This document shows, piece by piece, positions 1-8,134 of a stretch of DNA of 64,000 bases (its first letter is position 1; the number at the start of each line of letters is the position of its first letter). The stretch covers positions 62,001 to 126,000 of the forward strand of contig CANKLE010000005.1 of the NCBI GenBank assembly GCA_947483075.1. The letters are read 5' to 3'. The notes under the pieces are model-generated. The model was not told the DNA's origin, searched no databases, and worked only from the letters and a program-made list of their open reading frames with translations. The position numbers and the translations under genes are program-made. This stretch comes from Flavobacteriaceae bacterium (lineage in GTDB: Bacteria; Bacteroidota; Bacteroidia; Flavobacteriales; Flavobacteriaceae).

Positions 1-522
1 GGCGGTAATACCTTGCATTACTCTAAAAAGAACTGGAGACCAACCGGCTTGAGCCACTTGCTGTATTCCGTAAAAAACTAGAACTCCTAATGAGATTAAC
101 ATAAAAAATATACAGGCCACATACAAGGCCGACCAGGGTTTGTTTTGCAATTGGTGCAAAACGTGGTTTAAATGTTCTTGGTGCTCGGCATGTGCATCTT
201 CTTCTGAGGCAGCAGTGGCGTGGGTGTCGGCAACAACAGGAGCAATAACTGCAGTTTGAGTAGAATCTACCCGAGTAGAATCGTTAACTGCTTGTAGACT
301 ATCTTTTTTAATGTCGGTCGTCGCTACTGCTTCTGCAGCCGGGTGTTCTTCTGTTGCAACTGGAGCAGCAGCTTCATGGTGCCCATGTTCTTCTGCAGCA
401 AGTATTTTTTCAACTTCTTCAATATTTTTTGGAGCGGTTAAAAAACCATAGCCTAACCCAAGAATACCAAGTACCATAAGGATTAGAGAAAAAGTTTTTA
501 GTTTACTGGAAAATGTATACAT
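1..522 (-). CDS. actF: Alternative complex III subunit ActF (N-terminal part, cut by window edge)
   Basis: This is the amino-terminal 174 codons of the last act-operon membrane subunit; the rest lies off the left edge. The ATG is at 520-522 and the frame stays open to base 1. The visible part has a membrane segment at about residues 10-27, a long Glu/Ala/His-rich stretch (about residues 36-125, with several GHH- and HAEH-like runs), and a second membrane segment at about residues 132-155. In the family, ActF is a multi-pass quinol:cytochrome c oxidoreductase subunit related to ActC. Position directly after actE and the first membrane helices support the call; the diagnostic core of the protein is not in the window. 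Confidence 0.8.
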   Translation of the reverse strand, partial: MYTFSSKLKTFSLILMVLGILGLGYGFLTAPKNIEEVEKILAAEEHGHHEAAAPVATEEHPAAEAVATTDIKKDSLQAVNDSTRVDSTQTAVIAPVVADTHATAASEEDAHAEHQEHLNHVLHQLQNKPWSALYVACIFFMLISLGVLVFYGIQQVAQAGWSPVLFRVMQGITA

Positions 523-549
523 ATCTATTCAGATCAGTTGGTTCAATAA

Positions 550-1098
550 TTATAATTCACTCTGTAATTTTAGCACATAGCCCGCTACAAGCCATCTTTC
601 ATGCGCACTCAATTGATTCGCATACGATCCCATCGAATTTAAACCATAGGTTTGTACATGAAAAATACTTCCTGCAGTGATCGTAGGTCTGTCTTTGTAA
701 TTTGGCACACCAAGAAACTTTCCTTGGGTAACCAATTTACCTTTTCCGTCTCCAGCATTTCCGTGGCAGATTGCACAATAAATCTCAAATAATGCTTTGG
801 CTTTTTCCATATCAACCGCAGAGGAATCTAGAGGAGATTTTAAATTGGCCTTGGCTAAATCATAGCCCGCTGTCGTGTTTGGATAGGCATACACTTCAGA
901 CCCTCTGTTGATGGTGCCTTCTACAGGCAATTGCCCTTCTTTCCCGTTTTTGAATGCGTTTGATTCTCCGTAAGTTTCATAACTTACTGGCTCATACATG
1001 TTTGGCATGTATTGGTAATTTGGTTTCGAATTGTCGTGACAGGACGAAACTAAAACAGCGAAACACACTAAAAGGGTTATTTTATATACGCTTTTCAT
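550..1098 (-). CDS. actE: Alternative complex III monohaem cytochrome c subunit ActE
   Basis: A 182-residue lipoprotein cytochrome c. The signal peptide ends in a lipobox (VSSC, Cys20), so the protein should be anchored on the periplasmic side. One haem-binding motif, CAICH, lies near residue 110, and methionines further down can serve as the second axial ligand. In alternative complex III such a subunit passes electrons from the ActA/ActB side to the terminal oxidase. It sits 8 bases after actD and 27 bases before actF on the same strand, in the canonical act order. A stand-alone cytochrome is possible in principle, but the operon context makes ActE nearly certain. Confidence 0.93.
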   Translation of the reverse strand: MKSVYKITLLVCFAVLVSSCHDNSKPNYQYMPNMYEPVSYETYGESNAFKNGKEGQLPVEGTINRGSEVYAYPNTTAGYDLAKANLKSPLDSSAVDMEKAKALFEIYCAICHGNAGDGKGKLVTQGKFLGVPNYKDRPTITAGSIFHVQTYGLNSMGSYANQLSAHERWLVAGYVLKLQSEL

Positions 1099-1106
1099 AG
1101 TACTAA

Positions 1107-1631
1107 TTAATGCTTTTCTATTACTTTAACTTCTACTGCTCCGGTTCCTTGGAAAAAACTCACCAATTCGGCTTCGTTATCGTGTATTGCTACTTCCATC
1201 AAAAAGTGATCATCCGTTGTTCTCACATCTGGATTTTCAGCTTGTTTAAATGGCCATAATCTGCTTCTCATATAAAAGGTGATCACCATTAAGTGAGCGG
1301 CAAAAAACACGGTCATTTCAAACATAACAGGAACGAAAGCTGGCATATTTTGAATATAGGCAAAGCTTGGTTTACCTCCAATATCCTGCGGCCAATCCTG
1401 TATCATAATGAAGTTCATCATCCAAACTGAAACAGACAAACCGATACATCCATAAATGAATGAACAAATCGCTAATCGCGTGGGGGAAATACCCATTGCT
1501 TTATCCAATCCGTGAACAGGAAATGGCGTGAATACTTCTTCGATATGATGATGTGCAGCACGGGTTTTCTTTACCGCGTCCATCAATACATCATCGTCAT
1601 TATAAAGGGCGTAAATTACTTTATTACTCAT
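1107..1631 (-). CDS. actD: Alternative complex III membrane subunit ActD (DUF3341)
   Basis: A 174-residue inner-membrane protein of the DUF3341 family. Two hydrophobic helices are visible, around residues 52-76 (SFIYGCIGLSVSVWMM) and 95-120 (FEMTVFFAAHLMVITF), flanked by soluble ends. No cofactor motif is seen, as expected for ActD, which packs against ActC in known structures of the complex. Its first 8 bases overlap the end of actC, which suggests translational coupling, and actE follows after 8 bases. Length and position match the family. Confidence 0.92.
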   Translation of the reverse strand: MSNKVIYALYNDDDVLMDAVKKTRAAHHHIEEVFTPFPVHGLDKAMGISPTRLAICSFIYGCIGLSVSVWMMNFIMIQDWPQDIGGKPSFAYIQNMPAFVPVMFEMTVFFAAHLMVITFYMRSRLWPFKQAENPDVRTTDDHFLMEVAIHDNEAELVSFFQGTGAVEVKVIEKH

Positions 1632-3027
1632 GATGTGAATCTTTATTTGCTTCTCTATTTTTTTTATAATATTCTCCAGAAGTTTTCAAAATTGTTTTAA
1701 CCTCAGCTTGAGCAATCACAGGGAATGTACGAGCATATAATAAGAACAAAACAAAGAAGAAACCAATTGTACCAATGAATATTCCAATATCAACAAATGT
1801 TGGGGAGAACATCGTCCAAGATGACGGTAAGTAATCGCGGTGCAACGAAGTTACAATGATTACAAATCGCTCAAACCACATTCCGATGTTTACTACAATA
1901 GAAATGATAAAGGAGAACATGATGCTGGTACGTAATTTTTTGAACCACATGAATTGAGGTGAAAACACATTACAAGTCATCATTGACCAATACGCCCACC
2001 AGTAGGGTCCGGTTGCTCTATTTAAGAACGCGTATTGCTCATATTCTACACCAGAATACCAGGCTACAAATAGCTCGGTAATATAAGCTACACCCACAAT
2101 AGATCCCGTAATCATAATTACGATGTTCATCAATTCGATGTGTTGTACGGTGATATAGGCTTCTAAATTGGATACTTTTCGCATGATGATCAGCAAGGTA
2201 TTTACCATGGCAAATCCGGAGAATACTGCTCCAGCAACAAAGTAGGGAGGGAAAATCGTAGTGTGCCAACCAGGAATCACCGAGGTAGCAAAGTCAAAGG
2301 ATACAATGGTGTGTACCGAAAGTACCAAAGGAGTTGCTAATCCGGCAAGTACCAATGAAACCTCTTCAAAACGTTGCCAGTCTTTTACTCTTCCGCTCCA
2401 ACCAAAACTTAAGATGGTGTAAATTCTTTTGGTAAAAGGGGTAATCGCACGGTCGCGTAACATGGCGAAGTCAGGTAATAAACCCGTCCACCAGAATACA
2501 AGAGATACCGATAAATAGGTAGAAATCGCAAATACGTCCCACAACAAAGGCGAGTTAAAATTCACCCACAAAGATCCAAACTGATTTGGAATAGGTAAAA
2601 CCCAATACGCCAACCAAGGGCGCCCCATGTGAATAATTGGGAATAACCCTGCTTGAATTACCGAGAAAATAGTCATCGCTTCAGCAGAACGGTTAATCGC
2701 CATTCTCCATCGTTGACGGAATAATAATAATACAGCAGAAATTAATGTTCCTGCGTGACCAATACCCACCCACCAAACGAAATTCGTGATGTCCCAGGCC
2801 CAGCCCACTGTTTTATTTAATCCCCATGTTCCAATACCGGTTGAAACGGTGTAGATGATGCAGCTTACTCCCCAAAGGAATGCGGCTAAGGCAATTGAAA
2901 ATACTATCCACCATTGTTTATTTGCTTTACCTTCTACAGGGGCGGCAACATCAACTGTTACATCGTGATATGATTTATCACCAATAACTAAAGGTTTTCT
3001 AATGGGTGCTTCGTAGTGAGACGACAT
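1624..3027 (-). CDS. actC: Alternative complex III quinol-oxidising membrane subunit ActC (NrfD-like)
   Basis: A 467-residue polytopic membrane protein of the NrfD/PsrC family with about ten hydrophobic segments. ActC is the integral subunit that binds menaquinol next to the iron-sulphur subunit ActB. The helix-rich sequence has conserved features of the family, such as the HAGTLISAVLLLFRQRWR stretch and the HMGRPW loop around residues 90-140. It follows actB after 27 bases and overlaps actD by 8 bases. Expression is presumably from the single promoter ahead of actA. Confidence 0.94.
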   Translation of the reverse strand: MSSHYEAPIRKPLVIGDKSYHDVTVDVAAPVEGKANKQWWIVFSIALAAFLWGVSCIIYTVSTGIGTWGLNKTVGWAWDITNFVWWVGIGHAGTLISAVLLLFRQRWRMAINRSAEAMTIFSVIQAGLFPIIHMGRPWLAYWVLPIPNQFGSLWVNFNSPLLWDVFAISTYLSVSLVFWWTGLLPDFAMLRDRAITPFTKRIYTILSFGWSGRVKDWQRFEEVSLVLAGLATPLVLSVHTIVSFDFATSVIPGWHTTIFPPYFVAGAVFSGFAMVNTLLIIMRKVSNLEAYITVQHIELMNIVIMITGSIVGVAYITELFVAWYSGVEYEQYAFLNRATGPYWWAYWSMMTCNVFSPQFMWFKKLRTSIMFSFIISIVVNIGMWFERFVIIVTSLHRDYLPSSWTMFSPTFVDIGIFIGTIGFFFVLFLLYARTFPVIAQAEVKTILKTSGEYYKKNREANKDSHHE

Positions 3028-3054
3028 AATCCTTTATCTTGTTTATTAATTAAT

Positions 3055-6000
3055 TTACGTATTTCTAACTTTAACATGGTAGATCACATTTGGTTTTGTT
3101 CCCACATGTTCTAATAAATGATACATTCTGTCATCGGCTGCCAATGCAGAAATTTTACTTTCTTTATCATTAACATCTCCAAAAACCATAGCTCCAGAAG
3201 AACAGGCTTTCGAACAAGCCGTTTGGAATTCGCCATCTTGAATGACTCTTCCTTCATTTTTAGCTTTCAAAATGGTGGCCTGTGTCAATTGAATACACAT
3301 TGAACATTTTTCCATCACCCCACGCGAACGAACATTTACATCTGGATTGATTACCATACGTCCTAAATCATCGTTCATATGGAAATCAAATTCGCTGTTT
3401 TGACTGTATAAGAACCAGTTGAAACGACGTACTTTATACGGACAGTTGTTGGCGCAATAACGCGTACCTACACAACGGTTATACGCCATGTGATTTTGAC
3501 CTTGACGGCTATGAGAAGTCGCAGCAACAGGACAAACAGTTTCACAAGGAGCGTGGTTACAGTGCTGACACATTACTGGTTGAAAAGCTACTTGCGGATT
3601 GTCTGCTGGTTTTTCCATTTGACCAAATCCGCCCAAAGATCCTTTGTCTCCAAATAGCCCTTTGAAGCCTTCTTTTTTCTCATCGTCTTGTGCAAAGGTA
3701 TCTTCTGAAGAATAATAGCGGTCAATACGCAACCAGTGCATATCACGGCTTCTGCGTACTTCTGCTTTACCTACTACAGGCACGTTGTTTTCTGCATGAC
3801 AAGCAATTACACATGCCCCACAACCTGTACAAGCATTTAAGTCGATGGATAAGTTAAAGTGATGCCCAACTGATCGGTCGAATGATTCCCACAAATCAAC
3901 TTTGGTAGCCTCAACTTCTTTATGATCTAAAGACACCATCGGAACTTCATTCCATTCTTTAGCGTCTTTGGTATTGAATATTTCGAGGGTAGTTTCTTTG
4001 ATGATATCCCCTCTACCCATTAATGTTTTTTGAGATTGAACACAGGCAAATTCGTGTTCGCCATCGGCTTTTGCAATAGCTACTGATTGCACGTTATTGA
4101 AGCTTTGGTACAAGGCGTAGGCATTAACCCCTACTTGCATTTCTTCTTTTAACGCTGCTTTTTTACCGTAGCCTAAAGCCAAACCAACTGTGCCTGGAGC
4201 TTGACCGGGTTGAACAATTACAGGAACATTCGTTATTGCTGCTCCATTTACAGTGATGTTCACATAACTTCCGTTAAGTCCACCGTTGGCCACATTGTTA
4301 TTTTGTAATCCTAATTTATCGGCATCAACTCGAGAAACACTAAGGTAATTGTCCCAAGAAACACGAGTAATCGGATCAGGTAATTCTTGCAACCAAGGGT
4401 TATTCGCTTGTTGCCCATCACCCAAACCAGTTTTCGTATACAATACTAATTCGTAGCCTTTCACAGCTTCTGCGCCTGCTACAGCAGCAGCAGCAGCGGC
4501 CGAATAATTAACTGCACCACCAGACAAACCGGCAGCAGCGCCTACATAAACGCCATCATGCAACACGGTATTCCAAGAAGATCCTGCAATAATTCCGGCA
4601 GACGAAGCCTGTAGATAATTATAATATGAAGCTGTATTTCCTAGCAATGACAACAAACAATCTTGAAATTGTTTAGTATCAAAAAGTGGACGAATAGTAG
4701 GTTGTTGTAAAGAATAGGTTCCTTTGGTTAACATAAAATCATTCCATGATTCTAAGTAGTGAGGAACTGGCGCAGCAATCGTTGTTACAGAAGCCGTTTC
4801 ATCTTCTTTCAAGGTGAATGCTACTGAAGTTGTTACTTTTTTCAATCCTGCTTCAAAACCTAAAGCAGCAGGCATCGTATAAACGGGATTAACTCCGCTC
4901 ATAAGTAACGTATGCACAGTACCTGCTTTCATATCAGCAACCAATTGAGCAACTTTTTCGTTAGATCCTTTACGGATTTGACGAGTTCCCATCGTGGTGA
5001 ATGCTTCACTTGCTAAAGCTTGATTAATAGCTAAAACCAACAACTGCGCATTTTTATCTTGAATTCCAGAAACCAAAACTCCTTTTGATCCAGCTGCTTT
5101 CAATTGCTGAGCAGCCTTAAGCACCACTGCATCGTTAGATCCTTTGGATGCCGCTGAGTTTGTAATTACATTATAGATCGCTACTAAAGCTAATTTTTGT
5201 TGAGCAACCGTCATGGCTACACGCTTATCTGCTGCAGCACCCGACAAAGTCATATTGGCTTCAAATTGGTAGTGGCGTGACATTTTTCCGTTTTTAGGAA
5301 TACGACCTTGGGAATAACCCGCGTTGTAACTTCCTCCTTGCCAATCGCCTAAGAAATCAGCACCCACAGAAACAATTAAATTCGCTTTAGAAAAATCGTA
5401 ATCTACTAAAGCTCTTTCGCCGTATACTGTTTCAAATGCATCCAATGCAGGTGATTCGGAAACCGCATCATACACGACATGTTTCGCATTTGGGTTTTGC
5501 GCGATAAATTCGGCAATTAATTTTTCGGTAGAAGGCGAGGCCAAGGTGCCTGTTAGCAAGACCACTTGTTTTCCTTTGGTTTTTGCGTCAGCTACACTTA
5601 ATTTAAGTTTAGCATCAACCTCAGCCCAAGTTGCAGATTTGCCTGCAATTTTGGGTTGCTTCAATCGCATGCTGTCATACAAAGACAAGATCGAGGCATG
5701 CGCTCTTGCATTGGCAGCAAATTTTGCGCCTGCTAGGGTATTGTTGTCTATTTTTATTGGACGACCTTCTCTGGTTTTAACCAATAAATTGGCAAAATCA
5801 AATCCGTCAAAAAAGGAAGTGGCATAATAATCGGCAACACCTGGAATAATTTGTTCCGGCTGAATTACATAAGGGATTGATTTGTGAACAGGGCCTTCAC
5901 ATGCGGCTAAGGAAGCTGCTGCTGTAGAGAAACCCACATACTTTAAGAAATCACGACGTGTAGTTGACGAATCCGATAATGCATTCTTGTTTCCTAAAAA

Positions 6001-6111
6001 TTCATCTGTTGGGATTTCCTCAACAAATTCATTATTTCTAAGCGCCTCAACAATAGAACTATTTTCGTTTAGCTCTTCAACACTTTTCCAGTATTTTTTG
6101 TTTGATGACAT
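3055..6111 (-). CDS. actB: Alternative complex III iron-sulphur/molybdopterin-like subunit ActB
   Basis: A 1018-residue periplasmic subunit fusing a molybdopterin-oxidoreductase-like half (about residues 75-720) with a ferredoxin-like half (about 740-1018). A twin-arginine motif (TTRRDFLK, Arg52-Arg53) precedes a hydrophobic stretch ending in LAAC (Cys71), so Tat export and possibly lipidation are likely. Four cysteine clusters are visible: CTGCGACVIAC near 760, CQHCNHAPCETVCP near 850, CVGTRYCANNCP near 880, and CSMC followed by CSKAC near 940-965. These fit the four Fe-S clusters of the complex. In characterised ActB the Mo site is empty, and I see no Mo-ligand motif here. It lies 31 bases after actA. 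Confidence 0.95.
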   Translation of the reverse strand: MSSNKKYWKSVEELNENSSIVEALRNNEFVEEIPTDEFLGNKNALSDSSTTRRDFLKYVGFSTAAASLAACEGPVHKSIPYVIQPEQIIPGVADYYATSFFDGFDFANLLVKTREGRPIKIDNNTLAGAKFAANARAHASILSLYDSMRLKQPKIAGKSATWAEVDAKLKLSVADAKTKGKQVVLLTGTLASPSTEKLIAEFIAQNPNAKHVVYDAVSESPALDAFETVYGERALVDYDFSKANLIVSVGADFLGDWQGGSYNAGYSQGRIPKNGKMSRHYQFEANMTLSGAAADKRVAMTVAQQKLALVAIYNVITNSAASKGSNDAVVLKAAQQLKAAGSKGVLVSGIQDKNAQLLVLAINQALASEAFTTMGTRQIRKGSNEKVAQLVADMKAGTVHTLLMSGVNPVYTMPAALGFEAGLKKVTTSVAFTLKEDETASVTTIAAPVPHYLESWNDFMLTKGTYSLQQPTIRPLFDTKQFQDCLLSLLGNTASYYNYLQASSAGIIAGSSWNTVLHDGVYVGAAAGLSGGAVNYSAAAAAAVAGAEAVKGYELVLYTKTGLGDGQQANNPWLQELPDPITRVSWDNYLSVSRVDADKLGLQNNNVANGGLNGSYVNITVNGAAITNVPVIVQPGQAPGTVGLALGYGKKAALKEEMQVGVNAYALYQSFNNVQSVAIAKADGEHEFACVQSQKTLMGRGDIIKETTLEIFNTKDAKEWNEVPMVSLDHKEVEATKVDLWESFDRSVGHHFNLSIDLNACTGCGACVIACHAENNVPVVGKAEVRRSRDMHWLRIDRYYSSEDTFAQDDEKKEGFKGLFGDKGSLGGFGQMEKPADNPQVAFQPVMCQHCNHAPCETVCPVAATSHSRQGQNHMAYNRCVGTRYCANNCPYKVRRFNWFLYSQNSEFDFHMNDDLGRMVINPDVNVRSRGVMEKCSMCIQLTQATILKAKNEGRVIQDGEFQTACSKACSSGAMVFGDVNDKESKISALAADDRMYHLLEHVGTKPNVIYHVKVRNT

Positions 6112-6142
6112 TGTATATAAATATTAGCTCTTAATAATTTTT

Positions 6143-7483
6143 TTAATAGTGGCACTTTCCACACTCTAATCCTCCCATTTGCGCGGCAGTCAATTTGGTC
6201 ACGCCGTATTTTTTGGAAAGTTCTTCGTGAATTTTGGTGTAGTACTCGTTTCCTTCCATTTTTACTTCGGTTTTGCGGTGACAGGTAATACACCAACCCA
6301 TTGTTAATGGAGCAAATTGTTTTTGTACTTCATAGGTTTGTACCGGACCGTGACAAGTTTGACACTCGATTCCAGCAACCGTTACGTGTTGCGAGTGATT
6401 GAAGTAAACGAAATCGGGCAGGTTGTGAATACGCACCCATTTCACTGGTTGGGTTTTGCCCGTATATTTTTGGGTAGCAACATCCCATCCTACTGCAGTG
6501 TATAATTTTTGGATTTCGCCGTCATAGAATGCTTTTGAATGCTCAGGCGTAGCCGTGGTATCCGAAACTTCGTTGATGTTTTTGTGGCAATTCATACAAA
6601 TATTCAACGAAGGAATTCCTGCATTTTTACTTACACGGGCTGCAGAGTGACAATATTTACAATTGATTCCGTTGCTGCCTGCGTGAATTCGGTGTGAATA
6701 ATGAATCGGTTGAATCGGTTCGTAATTTTGATCAACCCCAATTTGCATCAAATAACCGTAGACAAAATAAGCGCTAACTAGCAATAATAAAATGGAGCTT
6801 ACCAATACTAAAAATTGATTTTTGGCAAAGGCTTTCCAAATTGGCATTGATTTTTCTTTCGCTGCCACTTCAATTCCATTGGCTTTCGCAATTTTGACCA
6901 AGATGTTATTCACCAAGAACAACATCACGATCAACATGATCAAGACCAAACTCAAGGCCAATAAAATAACATCGTTTGAAATTCCACCTTGGTTCGTTTC
7001 CGTTCCAGGAGGAGCCGCTGTAGTAGCCGCAACCGGTTCTGCCTTTGGTTCCGAAGTATAGGCAATAATATTGTCTATGTCTCCTTCAGCCAATTGTGGA
7101 AAAGCAGTCATGACCGTTTTATTGTTTTCTTCGTAAACTTTAATGGCTTTGGCGTCTCCAGATTTGATTAACGCAGAACTGTTGTGCACCCATTTGTAAA
7201 TCCAAGCCATGTCGTATTTATTTGCTATTCCACGAAGTGCAGGACCCGTAGCTTTTGCGTCTAATTTGTGACATGCCGCACAATTGGCATTAAACAATTC
7301 TTTTCCTTTTGCGGCATCGCCACCAGTAGTTGGCATTGCAGCAGTTGCAGTTGCAGTAGCCGGGGTGGCAGGAGCAGCTGGCGCTGGAGTTTGTGCTAAA
7401 GAAGTTAAGGAGAATGATAGCGAAAATGCTATGCCAAAAAATAGAATCCTTGAAATCGAATTATGGTTACCCACTTTTTTCAT
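6143..7483 (-). CDS. actA: Alternative complex III multihaem cytochrome c subunit ActA
   Basis: A 446-residue multihaem cytochrome, first gene of the act operon. After a signal segment (residues 10-30) comes an Ala/Pro/Thr-rich linker and a monohaem domain with CAACH at residues 68-72. One or two membrane helices follow (about 172-195 and 225-248), then five more CxxCH motifs: CKYCH, CMNCH, CQTCH, CITCH and CGKCH near the very C-terminus. That makes six haems, a fusion of a cytochrome c domain with the usual pentahaem ActA, an arrangement common in Bacteroidota. ActA takes electrons from ActB and hands them on to ActE or the oxidase. Confidence 0.94.
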   Translation of the reverse strand: MKKVGNHNSISRILFFGIAFSLSFSLTSLAQTPAPAAPATPATATATAAMPTTGGDAAKGKELFNANCAACHKLDAKATGPALRGIANKYDMAWIYKWVHNSSALIKSGDAKAIKVYEENNKTVMTAFPQLAEGDIDNIIAYTSEPKAEPVAATTAAPPGTETNQGGISNDVILLALSLVLIMLIVMLFLVNNILVKIAKANGIEVAAKEKSMPIWKAFAKNQFLVLVSSILLLLVSAYFVYGYLMQIGVDQNYEPIQPIHYSHRIHAGSNGINCKYCHSAARVSKNAGIPSLNICMNCHKNINEVSDTTATPEHSKAFYDGEIQKLYTAVGWDVATQKYTGKTQPVKWVRIHNLPDFVYFNHSQHVTVAGIECQTCHGPVQTYEVQKQFAPLTMGWCITCHRKTEVKMEGNEYYTKIHEELSKKYGVTKLTAAQMGGLECGKCHY

Positions 7484-7567
7484 ATTTTGTAATGATTATC
7501 GACTAAAAATGGCGTGTTTACTGGTTTTTTTGAAGAAACTAAAACACCCCTTATTTAAAAACTTGCA

Positions 7568-7597
7568 CAAAAATACGACTTATGAACTATTCTCAAA
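7568..7597 (-). promoter_or_regulatory. Promoter of the act operon
   Basis: Reading on the minus strand, TTTTG at 7597-7593 is followed after 18 bases by TATTTTTG at 7575-7568, matching the Bacteroidota -33/-7 pattern (TTG, 17-23 bases, TAnnTTTG). The start of transcription would fall near 7562, giving a leader of about 80 bases before actA. No other good match lies between actA and the divergent SPOR gene on this strand. Confidence 0.65.
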
Positions 7598-7648
7598 ACC
7601 TTAAAATAGTCTTAAATATCAATTTATATTAATTCTAAATAATAATTA

Positions 7649-7680
7649 TTGATTGGCATTTTTAATAAATACTACATTTG
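7649..7680 (+). promoter_or_regulatory. Promoter of the SPOR-domain gene
   Basis: A -7 element TACATTTG lies at 7673-7680. Two candidate TTG -33 elements lie upstream (7649-7651 with a 21-base spacer, 7653-7655 with a 17-base spacer). The ATG is at 7699, so the leader would be about 13 bases. Confidence 0.7.
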
Positions 7681-7698
7681 CATTAAAATCAAAACATT

Positions 7699-8088
7699 AT
7701 GAATTTATTGGCTTTAAAATCGGGTAGTTTTCTCTTTTTATTTTGTGGAATTAGTTGCTTCTACTCGGTTGCTCAAACCTCAGTTCCTCAGCTTAGCCAA
7801 GATCCAAAAATTGAACGTTTATTAGCCGAAAAAAGAAAAATCAATTCGGCCATCACGGTTACCGATAAATACAAAATTCAATTGTTTTCTGGTGAAAGTG
7901 ATTTGGCAAAAAAAACCCTGATCGATTTTCGAAAAGAATGCAAAACGCTTGATGCCATGATCGTATTTAACACTCCCTCCTACAAAGTTTGGGTGGGGAA
8001 TTTTAAATCTAGAATCGAAGTTGAACGTGCCCTGATCGAAATCAAAAAAAAATACCCCGCAGCCTTTGTGGTAAAACCAACAAAATAA
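7699..8088 (+). CDS. SPOR domain-containing exported protein
   Basis: A 129-residue exported protein. A signal peptide (about residues 1-25, hydrophobic, ending near SVAQ) is followed by a short linker and a SPOR-type domain at about residues 50-127, with the usual pattern of a KYKIQLFSG strand, the YKVWVGNF strand and a terminal helix plus strand. SPOR domains bind denuded peptidoglycan strands and often mark division-associated proteins. It is monocistronic, divergent from the act operon and convergent with infB, from which it is separated by a shared terminator. No catalytic domain is present, so its role beyond glycan binding cannot be read. Confidence 0.85.
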   Translation: MNLLALKSGSFLFLFCGISCFYSVAQTSVPQLSQDPKIERLLAEKRKINSAITVTDKYKIQLFSGESDLAKKTLIDFRKECKTLDAMIVFNTPSYKVWVGNFKSRIEVERALIEIKKKYPAAFVVKPTK

Positions 8089-8120
8089 AAAAGGCGTTCT
8101 AGTTTAGAACGCCTTTTTTA
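8088..8120. terminator. Bidirectional terminator between the SPOR gene and infB
   Basis: A perfect stem AAAGGCGTTCT / AGAACGCCTTT with a loop of a few bases is flanked by A and T runs, so it works in both directions for the two convergent genes. Confidence 0.85.
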
Positions 8121-8134
8121 GTAAACTGAGTTTA

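Noticed and set aside
3055..6111. A functional molybdenum enzyme in the N-terminal half of ActB
   Set aside because: In characterised alternative complex III this half has lost its cofactor, and I see no Mo-ligand motif here.
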